Below, piece by piece: positions 8,647-16,413 of a stretch of 64,000 nt of DNA. The stretch's first letter is position 1; every line of letters starts with the position of its first letter. A model generated the notes under the pieces. That model ran no database searches. It was given only the letters and a program-made list of their open reading frames with translations, and was not told the DNA's origin. The position numbers and the translations under genes are program-made. Source of the stretch: an uncultured Alcaligenaceae bacterium (GTDB taxonomy: Bacteria > Pseudomonadota > Gammaproteobacteria > Burkholderiales > Burkholderiaceae_B); the NCBI GenBank assembly GCA_937908115.1, contig CALEQZ010000004.1:1-64000 (forward strand), written 5' to 3'.

Positions 8647-9621
8647 CTACTCGATCGAGATGTTGGCTGCGCGGATGACCTGCGCCCATTTGTCGTGTTC
8701 GGCCTTGACAAAGCGCGCAAAATCTTCCGGCGTGCGGGGATCGGCGGTTGCGCCCTGGGCGAGCAACTGCTGGCGAACGGCGTCACTGGAGAGAATCTTC
8801 TGCATTTCGCCGTTTAGCTTGGCGATAACCTCGGACGGGGTGCCGGCTGGCGCGAACAATCCGAACCAGCCGTCGACTTCGTACTCGGGCAACCCGCGTT
8901 CGGCCACCGTCGGCACATTGGGCAAGAGTTCGGAGCGCTTCCTGGACGTGACGCCCAGCGCGACGAGTTTGCCGGACTGGATATGGGGCAGGCAGACCGG
9001 CAAGTTACAGAACATCATCTGCACCCGGTTGCTCAGCAGGTCTGCCAGTGCCGCGCCGCCGCCTTTGTAGGGCACATGTAGGATGTCGGTCTTGGACATG
9101 CTCTTAAACATTTCGCCCGACAGGTGCTGCGAGCCGCCTGCCCCGCCCGAGGCATAGGCGTACTGGTTCTTGCGCGCCAGCTCGATCAGTTCCCCCACCG
9201 AGCGTGCCGGGACATCCGGGTGCACGACCAGTACGTTGGTGACGGACGCGACGTTGGTGATGGGGGCGAAGTCCTTTAGCGGATCAAACGGCAGGTTGCG
9301 ATACAGGCTGGGATTGATCGCGTTGGTGCTGGCCGGGCCGAGCAGCAGCGTGTAACCGTCAGCAGGGGCCTTGGCCACGTACGCCGCCCCGATATTGCCA
9401 CCGGCACCCGGACGGTTTTCGACCACCACGGGCTGGCCTAGCGATTGGGACAATTCGGTAGCGGTGATTCGGGCCAGAAGGTCTGTCACGCTGCCGGTAT
9501 CGAACGGTACGACCAGGCGGATGGGTTTTTCGGGATAGCCGGCAACGGCCGGTGCTGCGATGCAAAAGGCCGCCACTGCGACCAATCCTGAGTACGCCAG
9601 AGTCCGGATCAGGCTTTTCAT
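8647..9621 (-). CDS. Bug/TctC-family periplasmic solute receptor
   Basis: The 324-residue product has an N-terminal signal peptide ending near AAPAVA, then the family opening YPEKPIRLVVPF and the conserved GQPVVVENRPGAGG and APADGYTLLLG segments. Bug proteins bind carboxylates or related small molecules in the periplasm; few have a cognate TctAB transporter nearby, and none is encoded here. ATG 9621 is preceded by GGGGGAC. It forms an operon with the amidase and is transcribed away from a LysR gene. Confidence 0.92.
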   Translation of the reverse strand: MKSLIRTLAYSGLVAVAAFCIAAPAVAGYPEKPIRLVVPFDTGSVTDLLARITATELSQSLGQPVVVENRPGAGGNIGAAYVAKAPADGYTLLLGPASTNAINPSLYRNLPFDPLKDFAPITNVASVTNVLVVHPDVPARSVGELIELARKNQYAYASGGAGGSQHLSGEMFKSMSKTDILHVPYKGGGAALADLLSNRVQMMFCNLPVCLPHIQSGKLVALGVTSRKRSELLPNVPTVAERGLPEYEVDGWFGLFAPAGTPSEVIAKLNGEMQKILSSDAVRQQLLAQGATADPRTPEDFARFVKAEHDKWAQVIRAANISIE

Positions 9622-9730
9622 GAGTCCCCCTTGTTGCAATCCGGTGTCAATGAGGGCCACCCGGTTTCAGGTCGGGGTGGCGGGTAACCCATGATAAGCA
9701 GCCTAGATTTAGACTTCCAATATAAAATTC

Positions 9731-9743
9731 CCTATCTATTAGG
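9731..9743. promoter_or_regulatory. LysR-type operator candidate (CCTA-N5-TAGG)
   Basis: In the AT-rich gap between the divergent Bug and LysR genes lies CCTATCTATTAGG, a small inverted repeat with CCTA/TAGG arms, ending 11 bases before the LysR ATG. LysR regulators usually bind such sites in the shared promoter and repress themselves. A related CCTATC/GATAGG repeat precedes the second LysR gene at 21421. Confidence 0.45.
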
Positions 9744-9754
9744 ATATTTTTAAT

Positions 9755-10672
9755 ATGGATGGCGGCTTTTTGCTTTCCCGGCAAGCGCTCGCGTTTCTCG
9801 CGGTGGGGGAGGAATTGCATTTCGGCCGCGCGGCGCAGCGTCTGCATGTCAGCCAGCCGCCGCTTAGCCAGCAGATCCGTCGTTTCGAGGACCAAGTCGG
9901 GACGCCCCTGCTGGTGCGCAATACGCGCTCGGTACGGTTGACACCGGCTGGCGTGCGGTTGTTGGCCAGTCTGCAAGCCATGCGCGCGCAGGCGGATTTG
10001 GCATTGACCGCGGCGCGGCAGGCCGGCAGGGGCGAGTCCGGCACGTTGGCGCTTGGATTCACTAGCGGCGCCGCCTACAAGGTACTGCCCCGGGTGCTTG
10101 CGGCTAGCCGCGACCGCTATCCGGGCGTGGCGCTCGCGTTGTTGCACAAGGAATCGGCCGATCTTCTGGATGCGCTGGTGTCCGAGCGGATCGACGTCGC
10201 GCTATTGCGCCGCCATGCAGGCCTGGATGATCCCCGGCTCTGTTTCGAGCTGGTCGACAGCGAACCGATGATCGTGGCACTGCCCGCCGCCCATCCGCTC
10301 GCGGGCAAGCGCCGCATACCGGTGAGGGCGCTGCACGGCGTCGATTTGGTGGGGTTTTCGGCGACGGGATCACCTTACTTCCATGGGCTGCTCGAACGTC
10401 TTTTCGACGGTGCAGGCGTGCGGCCGCGTGTTGTGTACGAAAGCGTCATGCCGACGATCTTGTCACTGGTAGAGGCTGGCGCCGGCATTGCTTTGGTGCC
10501 GGAGTCGGCCGCCGGCATGCGCCCGGGCGGTATCGCATACCGGCCATTGTCGGGCGCGGGCGTGGCCACCCAGTCGGCACTGTATTTGGCGTACCGCCGA
10601 GGCGAGGTCAACGCGGTCGTGCAACGCTTCGCGGAACTGGTGCGGGCAAACCGGACGTCGAATCCCCAATAA
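9755..10672 (+). CDS. LysR-family transcriptional regulator
   Basis: The 305-residue protein has an N-terminal winged helix-turn-helix (ALAFLAVGEELHFGRAAQRL, then HVSQPPLSQQIRRFE) and the two-lobed effector-binding domain. Its divergent placement from the Bug-amidase operon, with an AT-rich shared promoter of about 130 bp, makes it the likely regulator of that operon. The effector would be the amide or its product; this is inference from layout only. Confidence 0.9.
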   Translation: MDGGFLLSRQALAFLAVGEELHFGRAAQRLHVSQPPLSQQIRRFEDQVGTPLLVRNTRSVRLTPAGVRLLASLQAMRAQADLALTAARQAGRGESGTLALGFTSGAAYKVLPRVLAASRDRYPGVALALLHKESADLLDALVSERIDVALLRRHAGLDDPRLCFELVDSEPMIVALPAAHPLAGKRRIPVRALHGVDLVGFSATGSPYFHGLLERLFDGAGVRPRVVYESVMPTILSLVEAGAGIALVPESAAGMRPGGIAYRPLSGAGVATQSALYLAYRRGEVNAVVQRFAELVRANRTSNPQ

Positions 10673-10756
10673 ACCTGCGTGCCGTCGGCGCGCGTGGCGT
10701 ATCCTTGGGGGGCGTGATGCATGCGCCGGATGCGGCGCCGCAGGAGGCTATTCCCG

Positions 10757-11083
10757 ATGAAACCCAACCACCGCATCGTCCAGGCCGTGTGCGCGGCGCT
10801 GGTCTCGGCCCTGACGGCCACGGCCGCGCCCGCCGCCCTGGCTGCCCAGGACGCAGGCAAGGCGCAGGCCTCTGCCACGGCTTCGGGGGAAGTGCGCCGG
10901 GTCGATGCGTCGGCCGGCAAGGTCACCATCAAGCATGGCGAAATCCCCGGCCTGGGGCTGCCTGCCATGACATTGGTCTATCGCGCCGACCCTGCCTTGC
11001 TGTCCGGCATCAAGCCGGGCCAGACAGTGAGCTTTACCGCCACGCGCAAGGACGGCGCGTATGTGATCACCAAGATCCAGTAA
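10757..11083 (+). CDS. CusF/CopK-like periplasmic metal-binding protein
   Basis: The 108-residue product has a signal peptide (about residues 1-30, ending AAPAALAA) and a C-terminal OB-fold domain of the CusF type, which carries Cu(I)/Ag(I) to efflux systems. The ligand region reads KHGEIPGLGLPAMTLVYR: H60 and M71 match CusF, but the capping tryptophan and the second methionine are leucine here, so Cu(I) affinity may be altered. ATG 10757 is set by AGGAGG 9 bases upstream; the frame also extends to 10721. No efflux pump lies nearby. Confidence 0.8.
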   Translation: MKPNHRIVQAVCAALVSALTATAAPAALAAQDAGKAQASATASGEVRRVDASAGKVTIKHGEIPGLGLPAMTLVYRADPALLSGIKPGQTVSFTATRKDGAYVITKIQ

Positions 11084-11153
11084 GCGTCCAGTGAGCGGGG
11101 CCCGGCAAGCGGGCCGCGCGCCGCCCATCCGGCGGCAGGGACTAGGGACGCCG

Positions 11154-11188
11154 CCCGGGCCGCCCGCGCGCGGCGCTGGCGGCCCGGG
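11154..11188. terminator. hairpin between convergent CusF-like gene and hslU
   Basis: CCCGGGCCGCC (11154-11164) and GGCGGCCCGGG (11178-11188) form an 11-bp GC stem with a 13-base loop, starting 4 bases past the hslU stop. There is no U-run, so it would act as an imperfect terminator or an mRNA 3' end stabiliser. Confidence 0.45.
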
Positions 11189-11192
11189 GGAT

Positions 11193-12524
11193 TTACAGCA
11201 CGTAGCGGGCCAGGTCCTGGCTAGACGCGGTCTCGGCCAGCTTGTCGTTGACGTAGGCGGCGTCGATGGTGACGGTCTTGCCGCTGGCGGCCGTGGCGTC
11301 GAAGGACAGTTCCTCCAGCAGTTTTTCCATCACCGTGTACAGGCGGCGGGCGCCGATGTTTTCCGTGCGTTCGTTGACTTCGAAGGCCAGCTCGGCCAGG
11401 CGTCGCACGCCGTCGTCGGTGAACGCCAGCGTGACGCCTTCGGTGGCCAGCAGCGCCTTGTATTGCTTGGTCAGCGATGCGTCGGTTTCGGACAAGATGC
11501 GCACGAAGTCGTCCGCGGTCAGCGAATCGAGCTCGACCCGGATGGGGAAGCGCCCCTGTAGCTCCGGGATCAGGTCCGACGGCCGGGACAGGTGGAAGGC
11601 GCCCGAGGCGATGAATAGGATGTGGTCGGTGCGCACCATCCCGTAGCGCGTGTTCACGGTGGTACCTTCGACCAGCGGCAGCAGGTCGCGCTGCACGCCT
11701 TGGCGGGAAACGTCCGCGCCGCCCGTTTCTTGGCGTGCGGCAATCTTGTCGATCTCGTCCAGGAAAACGATGCCGTTCTGCTCGGCGTTGGCGATGGCCG
11801 TTGCGCGCAGGTCTTCCTCGTTGATGCGCTTGGCGGCTTCCTCTTCGGTGAGCAGCTTGAAGGCTTCCTTGATCTTGAGCTTGCGCGGCTTGCGCTTGTC
11901 GCGGGTCAACCCCGCAAACATGTTGCGCAGCTGCTCGGTCATTTCTTCCATGCCGGGCGGCCCCATGATTTCCATCTGGGGCGCCGGCTGCGCGATCTCG
12001 ATTTCGATCTCGGTGTCGTCGAGCTGGCCTTCACGCAGGCGCTTGCGAAAGACCTGCCGCGCGTTGGTTTCTTCGCGCTGGGGCTGCCCGTCGGCGCCGC
12101 GCGGCGGCGGGATCAGCACATCCAAGATGCGGTCCTCGGCCGCTTCCTCGGCCTGGGTGCGCACGCGACGCATCTCCTGCTCGCGCGTCTGCTTGATGGA
12201 GATTTCCACCAGGTCGCGGATGATGGTGTCGACGTCGCGCCCGACGTAGCCGACCTCGGTGAACTTGGTGGCTTCGATCTTGATGAAGGGCGCGTTGGCC
12301 AGCTTGGCCAGGCGGCGGGCGATTTCGGTCTTGCCCACGCCGGTCGGCCCGATCATCAGGATGTTCTTGGGATGGATTTCATGGCGCAGCGGCTCGGGCA
12401 CCTGTTGGCGCCGCCAGCGGTTGCGCAGGGCCACGGCGACCGCACGCTTGGCGCGGTTCTGGCCGATGATGAATTTGTCGAGTTCGGAGACGATCTCTCC
12501 GGGAGTCATGACGGATGCGGACAT
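11193..12524 (-). CDS. hslU: HslU, ATPase subunit of HslUV protease
   Basis: HslU is the AAA+ unfoldase that feeds proteins into the HslV peptidase. The 443-residue product has the Walker A motif GPTGVGKT (59-66), the Walker B LDEID near residue 250, the inserted I domain and the conserved C-terminal tail ending DLARYVL that docks into HslV. ATG 12524 is chosen; an ATG at 12536 adds four residues. It lies 45 bases downstream of hslV in the same operon. Expression is probably heat-shock linked, but I could not identify a sigma-32 promoter with confidence. Confidence 0.97.
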   Translation of the reverse strand: MSASVMTPGEIVSELDKFIIGQNRAKRAVAVALRNRWRRQQVPEPLRHEIHPKNILMIGPTGVGKTEIARRLAKLANAPFIKIEATKFTEVGYVGRDVDTIIRDLVEISIKQTREQEMRRVRTQAEEAAEDRILDVLIPPPRGADGQPQREETNARQVFRKRLREGQLDDTEIEIEIAQPAPQMEIMGPPGMEEMTEQLRNMFAGLTRDKRKPRKLKIKEAFKLLTEEEAAKRINEEDLRATAIANAEQNGIVFLDEIDKIAARQETGGADVSRQGVQRDLLPLVEGTTVNTRYGMVRTDHILFIASGAFHLSRPSDLIPELQGRFPIRVELDSLTADDFVRILSETDASLTKQYKALLATEGVTLAFTDDGVRRLAELAFEVNERTENIGARRLYTVMEKLLEELSFDATAASGKTVTIDAAYVNDKLAETASSQDLARYVL

Positions 12525-12569
12525 GGCGGGCGGCAAAGCGTAATTGGGGGAGGGGCCGGCGACCGGGGG

Positions 12570-13109
12570 TCAGCCTTCCAGCACTTCGACGACGTGGTTC
12601 TGGTTGGTGTAGATGCACAGGTCGCCGGCGATGGCCAGTGACTTGCGCACCACGTCTTCGGGCGGCAAGTCGGTGTTCTGCAAAAGCGCCAGGGCTGCGG
12701 CCTGGGCGTAGGCGCCGCCCGAGCCGATCGCGGCCAGCCCGTGCTCGGGCTCGAGCACGTCGCCGTTGCCGGTCAGCACCAGGGTGTGCTCGCGGTCGGC
12801 GACGATGAGCATGGCTTCCAGGCGGCGCAGGACGCGGTCGGTACGCCAGTCCCGGGTCAGCTCGACGGCCGCGCGCATCAGGTTGCCCTGGTGCTTTTCC
12901 AGCTTGGCCTCGAAGCGTTCCTGCAGGGTGAAGGCGTCCGCCGTGGCGCCGGCAAAGCCGGCAAGGATCTTGTCTTGGTACAGGCGGCGGATCTTGCGGG
13001 CGGTCGCCTTGATGACGACGTTGCCCAAGGTGACCTGGCCATCGCCGCCCAATGCGACGCGGTTGCCGCGGCGGGCGCAGACGATGGTGGTGGCGTGAAA
13101 TTGTTCCAT
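12570..13109 (-). CDS. hslV: HslV, peptidase subunit of HslUV protease
   Basis: The 179-residue proteasome-beta-like threonine peptidase forms the dodecameric core of HslUV. The sequence starts MEQFHATTIVCARR; removal of the short propeptide exposes the catalytic Thr of TTIV. GGDGQVTLGN and GSGGAYAQAAA are family signatures. It is first in the hslV-hslU pair and lies 112 bases after dksA on the same strand. Confidence 0.97.
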   Translation of the reverse strand: MEQFHATTIVCARRGNRVALGGDGQVTLGNVVIKATARKIRRLYQDKILAGFAGATADAFTLQERFEAKLEKHQGNLMRAAVELTRDWRTDRVLRRLEAMLIVADREHTLVLTGNGDVLEPEHGLAAIGSGGAYAQAAALALLQNTDLPPEDVVRKSLAIAGDLCIYTNQNHVVEVLEG

Positions 13110-13221
13110 TGACGGCCTTTCAGTGCATGAATCCCGTAGATGGGGGCACGCGGGCCGGAGTTCAAGGACGCCCCGCGAACTGCGGGCGGCCGCAGGCCCG
13201 CGGGGCAGCCGGCGAACGGGA

Positions 13222-13689
13222 TCAGTCGCCGAACATTTTCTGGCGCATTTCGCGCCGTTCCTGCGCCTCGAGCGACAGCGTGGCGGTCGGCCGGGCCAGC
13301 AGCCGGGGGATGCCGATGGGTTCTCCGGTTTCCTCGCACCAGCCGTATTCGCCGCTTTCGATGCGGGCGATCGACTGCTGGACCTTTTTGAGCAGCTTGC
13401 GTTCGCGGTCGCGCGTGCGCAGCTCCAGCGCGTGCTCTTCCTCGATCGTGGCGCGGTCGGCCGGATCGGGCACGAACTGCGTCTCGCGCAGGTGCTCGGT
13501 CGTGGCGCCCGCGTTGTTGAGGATCTCCTGCTCGAGCTGGCGCAGTCGCTCGCGGAAGAAGGCGAGCTGTCGCTCGTTCATGTACTCCGATTCGGGCATG
13601 GCCAGGAGTTCTTCTTCGGTGGGCAGGTCGATGACCGTCGTCGAATCGGACGATTTGCTTGCTTTTTTACTTGCTGCCTTCGTAGCCAT
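13222..13689 (-). CDS. dksA: DksA-type RNA polymerase-binding regulator, zinc ligands degenerate
   Basis: DksA enters the RNA polymerase secondary channel and with ppGpp tunes rRNA and amino-acid promoters. The 155-residue protein has the long coiled coil with the acidic tip DPADRA (75-80, the DxxDxA motif). The zinc finger has lost three of four cysteines: C118-x2-T121 and S139-x2-A142 where E. coli has CxxC and CxxC. Similar zinc-independent DksA proteins occur in other proteobacteria. Its position just downstream of a zinc-regulator/COG0523 pair fits a role under zinc limitation, though it appears to be the main copy in this window. Confidence 0.92.
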   Translation of the reverse strand: MATKAASKKASKSSDSTTVIDLPTEEELLAMPESEYMNERQLAFFRERLRQLEQEILNNAGATTEHLRETQFVPDPADRATIEEEHALELRTRDRERKLLKKVQQSIARIESGEYGWCEETGEPIGIPRLLARPTATLSLEAQERREMRQKMFGD

Positions 13690-13734
13690 GAACGTACTCC
13701 ATTCAGATTATGGTCCCGGTAGGGTGGCTGATGG

Positions 13735-14820
13735 CTACCCGACCAGGCACTGCTCCAGTCCCCGGGTGAAAATCTCCTGGGGCAGCTTGCGGCCAATGAA
13801 GACCATCTTGGTGGACTTCTTTTCGTTGGAAGCCCACGGCTTGCCGGGCTCGGCGCCCATCATCATGTGCACCCCCTGGAAAAGCATGCGTCGGTTGATG
13901 CCTTTCATGTAGAGGATGCCCTTGTAGCGCAGCAAGTCGGGCCCGTAAACCTGTACGACCCCGCCGAGGAATTCCTCCAGCCGCTCGGGGTCGAAAGGCT
14001 TGTTCGAGCGGAACACGAACGCGCTGATTTCGTCGTCGTGCGCGTGGTGGTGATGATGGTGGTGGTGCTCGCAGTGTTCACCGCACTCGTGATCATGGTC
14101 GTGATCATGGTGATGGTGATCGTGCGCGGCGTCAGGGTGTTCTTCGGCCAGGAAATCCGGGTCGATGTCCAGGATGGCGTTCAGGTTGAAGCCGGCGATG
14201 TCTAGCACCTTCTTGATGTCGACTTCGCCGAAGTGCACCGGCTCGATGCCCGCGCGCGGGTTCATGCGCACCAGGCGGCGGCGCAGGGCTTCGTACTCGT
14301 CTTCGGTGACCAGGTCCTTCTTGGACACCAGGATGCGGTCGGCAAAGCCGACCTGTTTTTGCGCCTCTTGCTGGGCGTCCAGGGTGGCCATGCCGTGCTT
14401 GGCGTCGACGACGGTGATCACGCCGTCGAGCCGGTAGTACTCGGCAATCTCGTCGTCCATGAAGAAGGTCTGGCACACCGGGCCGGGGTTGGCCATCCCG
14501 GTGGTCTCGATGATGACTCGGTCGAAATTGACCGTGCCGGATTCGCGCTTGGCCTTCAGCTCGCCCAGGGTGCGCAGCAGGTCGCCGCGCACCGTGCAGC
14601 AGACGCAGCCGTTGCTGAGCTCGACGATCTGCTCTTCGCTGTCCTGCACGAGCAGGTCGTTGTCGATGCTTTCCGGCCCGAATTCGTTTTCGATCACGGC
14701 GATCCGCTGGCCGTGCTGCTCGGTCAGGATGCGCTTGAGCAGCGTGGTCTTGCCCGCTCCGAGAAAGCCCGTCAGGACGGTGACGGGAACCATTTGATCT
14801 ACGTTGCGAGGGGTATTCAT
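13735..14820 (-). CDS. CobW/COG0523 GTPase, probable zinc metallochaperone
   Basis: This is a 361-residue G3E-family GTPase. It has the P-loop GFLGAGKTT (18-26), the metal-binding GCVCC motif (71-75) and a very His-rich linker (HDHDHDHECGEHCEHHHHHH region, about 235-265) before the C-terminal CobW domain. Members such as ZigA and ZNG1 hand zinc to client enzymes; others serve cobalt or nitrile hydratase. The Zur-like regulator immediately upstream and dksA downstream favour zinc. Transcription runs from zur through this gene; a 238-bp gap with strong inverted repeats separates them. Confidence 0.88.
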   Translation of the reverse strand: MNTPRNVDQMVPVTVLTGFLGAGKTTLLKRILTEQHGQRIAVIENEFGPESIDNDLLVQDSEEQIVELSNGCVCCTVRGDLLRTLGELKAKRESGTVNFDRVIIETTGMANPGPVCQTFFMDDEIAEYYRLDGVITVVDAKHGMATLDAQQEAQKQVGFADRILVSKKDLVTEDEYEALRRRLVRMNPRAGIEPVHFGEVDIKKVLDIAGFNLNAILDIDPDFLAEEHPDAAHDHHHHDHDHDHECGEHCEHHHHHHHHAHDDEISAFVFRSNKPFDPERLEEFLGGVVQVYGPDLLRYKGILYMKGINRRMLFQGVHMMMGAEPGKPWASNEKKSTKMVFIGRKLPQEIFTRGLEQCLVG

Positions 14821-14932
14821 GTCGGATGCTACTCGTGATGGAACCGCTCGGCCCTGCCGCGGCTGAAAGCGCCTGCCTGCAGGCTGCGCCGCCAGCGGCC
14901 GAACGCGGCATTACAGCACAGCCCGAAAGCCG

Positions 14933-14972
14933 GGGCAAACCCTGCGCGGGGGTGGCCGATCAGGGTTTGCCC
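14933..14972. repeat. 12-bp perfect inverted repeat between zur-like and cobW-like genes
   Basis: GGGCAAACCCTG (14933-14944) and CAGGGTTTGCCC (14961-14972) can form a 12-bp stem with a 16-base loop. It lies downstream of the zur-like stop and upstream of the GTPase. It could be a terminator for zur without a clear U-run, or a leader hairpin. Confidence 0.55.
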
Positions 14973-14999
14973 GCCCCATGCAGGGCAGTTATATGGGGC
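14973..14999. repeat. second inverted repeat, GCCCCAT-N13-ATGGGGC
   Basis: Seven-base arms at 14973-14979 and 14993-14999 directly abut the preceding repeat. The AT-containing loop includes GTTAT, faintly like half of a Zur box, but no full Zur palindrome is visible. The function is unassigned. Confidence 0.4.
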
Positions 15000-15059
15000 A
15001 GGTGGCGCACATTACAAGTAGGCTGTTCAGCGGGTGTGACATTGCCGCCGCATGCTGTA

Positions 15060-15554
15060 TCAGTGCGTGTGGAAATCGTGCTGATGGGGCTGCTGCTGGC
15101 AGGTCGGGCACAGGGCCCGCAGCTCGGTTTCCCGGTGGGCCAGGGCGTACCCCGTCTGGGCCACCCGCTCGGCGAGCTGGCGCGACAGCGCCGGGTCGCT
15201 GAGCTCGGCGACCTTGCCGCAGCAGGTGCAGACCACCAGCAGGTCGTGGTGGGCGCCTTCCACGTCGTGGCAGGCGATCCAGGCATTGACCGCGTCCAGG
15301 CGGTGGATCAGCCCTTCGGCAAGCAGGAAGTCCAGCGCCCGGTAGACAGTGGGCGGCGCCGCGCCCGGGTGCACCGCGCGCATCTCGTCCAACAGCTCAT
15401 AGGCTTTCAGGCTGCGGCCGTGGCGCAGCAGCAGCTCCAGCACCTTGCGGCGGATCGGCGTCAGGCGCCGCCCGCGGCGCGCGCACAGTGCCTCGGCGAC
15501 CGCCAGGCGGGCGGCGACGGGATCGGATGGGTCGTGCGGCGAAGAGGCGGACAT
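15060..15554 (-). CDS. zur: Fur-family regulator, probable zinc uptake regulator Zur
   Basis: The 164-residue product has a winged-helix domain (RLTPIRRKVLELLLRHG, APPTVYRALDFLLAEGLIHR) and a metal-binding domain with CTCC (109-112) and CPTC (149-152), the two CxxC pairs that hold structural zinc, followed by a His-rich tail. The neighbouring COG0523 GTPase points to Zur rather than Fur or PerR. ATG 15554 (MSASSPHD) is chosen; the frame is open 45 residues further upstream without family similarity. The assignment between Fur subfamilies is inference. Confidence 0.8.
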   Translation of the reverse strand: MSASSPHDPSDPVAARLAVAEALCARRGRRLTPIRRKVLELLLRHGRSLKAYELLDEMRAVHPGAAPPTVYRALDFLLAEGLIHRLDAVNAWIACHDVEGAHHDLLVVCTCCGKVAELSDPALSRQLAERVAQTGYALAHRETELRALCPTCQQQPHQHDFHTH

Positions 15555-15695
15555 GGCGGCAAAAACGAATTGGGGCGACGGTAGCAGAAAATGCCGCGGC
15601 AGGCAGCAGAGAAAGTTTCCGAAAGAAATAAATAGAAACAAATTGACGGGAATGCCGCCAGAGATCCCATCGTTGGGCGCTGCCCGCATAGTACG

Positions 15696-16388
15696 TCAAG
15701 AATGCGCGCGCGATTTCAGGTAGGCGAGCACGTCGTCCTGGCTCACAACATCAGCGAATTGCCGATCCATGTCGAACAGGCTGATCGCATGGGATACCGC
15801 GATGCGGTCGAAGACGGCTTCCTGTGGCACGATGGTGCGGAAGTTATGCGACGAGGCGTCGAAGACGGTCGCCCTCACGCAGTTGCTGGTGGCGCCGCCG
15901 ACGACGATGACGGTGTCGATTTTCCGATCGACGAGGTAGCCGAGTAGGGGCGTGCCGAGAAATCCGCTGGGCTTTTTCTTGACGAACACCACGTCGCGCG
16001 GGGTCGGTGAGATTCCGTCGGCCAGTTCGGCTCCCTTGGTGCCTGCCAGGCACCAGTGCTCGCTTTGGAGTAGGTCGCGCTTTAACCCGTATACACCGAT
16101 GTCTTTACCTTCGGGGTCGAGCTCAAAGCGCGTAAAAAAACACGGCACGCCGCTGGCCTGGGCCTGCGAAATAATTTGTCGTATCGCTTGCAGGGCGGCG
16201 CGGCCGACCGCGCCGCAGCTCGACGGCCAGAGATGATCCAGGCCTTCTTCGCCGACCATGTACTTTTGCACGTCAATGGCCACGACGGCCGGCCGCTCGC
16301 CGTAGCCCATGCGGCGGGCGAAGCGGCCGCGCTCGAGCACGGCCTTGTCTTGCTCGCCAAGGTAGGTTTCCCAAGGTTTCGTAGTCAT
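15696..16388 (-). CDS. isochorismatase-like cysteine hydrolase
   Basis: The 230-residue alpha/beta hydrolase belongs to the isochorismatase / N-carbamoylsarcosine amidase family. The catalytic triad is visible as D39 (AIDVQKYM), a lysine in VKKKPSGF (about 138) and C170 (GGATSNCVRAT) after the cis-peptide Gly-Ala. With a cysteine nucleophile it should hydrolyse an amide, carbamoyl or similar bond. ATG 16388 has AGGAGC upstream. It is last in a minus-strand run that begins with the CitE-like lyase at 21326 and includes a second amidase 25 bases upstream. Confidence 0.85.
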   Translation of the reverse strand: MTTKPWETYLGEQDKAVLERGRFARRMGYGERPAVVAIDVQKYMVGEEGLDHLWPSSCGAVGRAALQAIRQIISQAQASGVPCFFTRFELDPEGKDIGVYGLKRDLLQSEHWCLAGTKGAELADGISPTPRDVVFVKKKPSGFLGTPLLGYLVDRKIDTVIVVGGATSNCVRATVFDASSHNFRTIVPQEAVFDRIAVSHAISLFDMDRQFADVVSQDDVLAYLKSRAHS

Positions 16389-16413
16389 GCAACGGGCTCC
16401 TGGGGGCGACAAA

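Noticed and set aside
13735..14820. CobW as a cobalamin biosynthesis gene
   Set aside because: No cobalamin genes nearby; the Zur-like regulator next door and the His-rich linker point to zinc.
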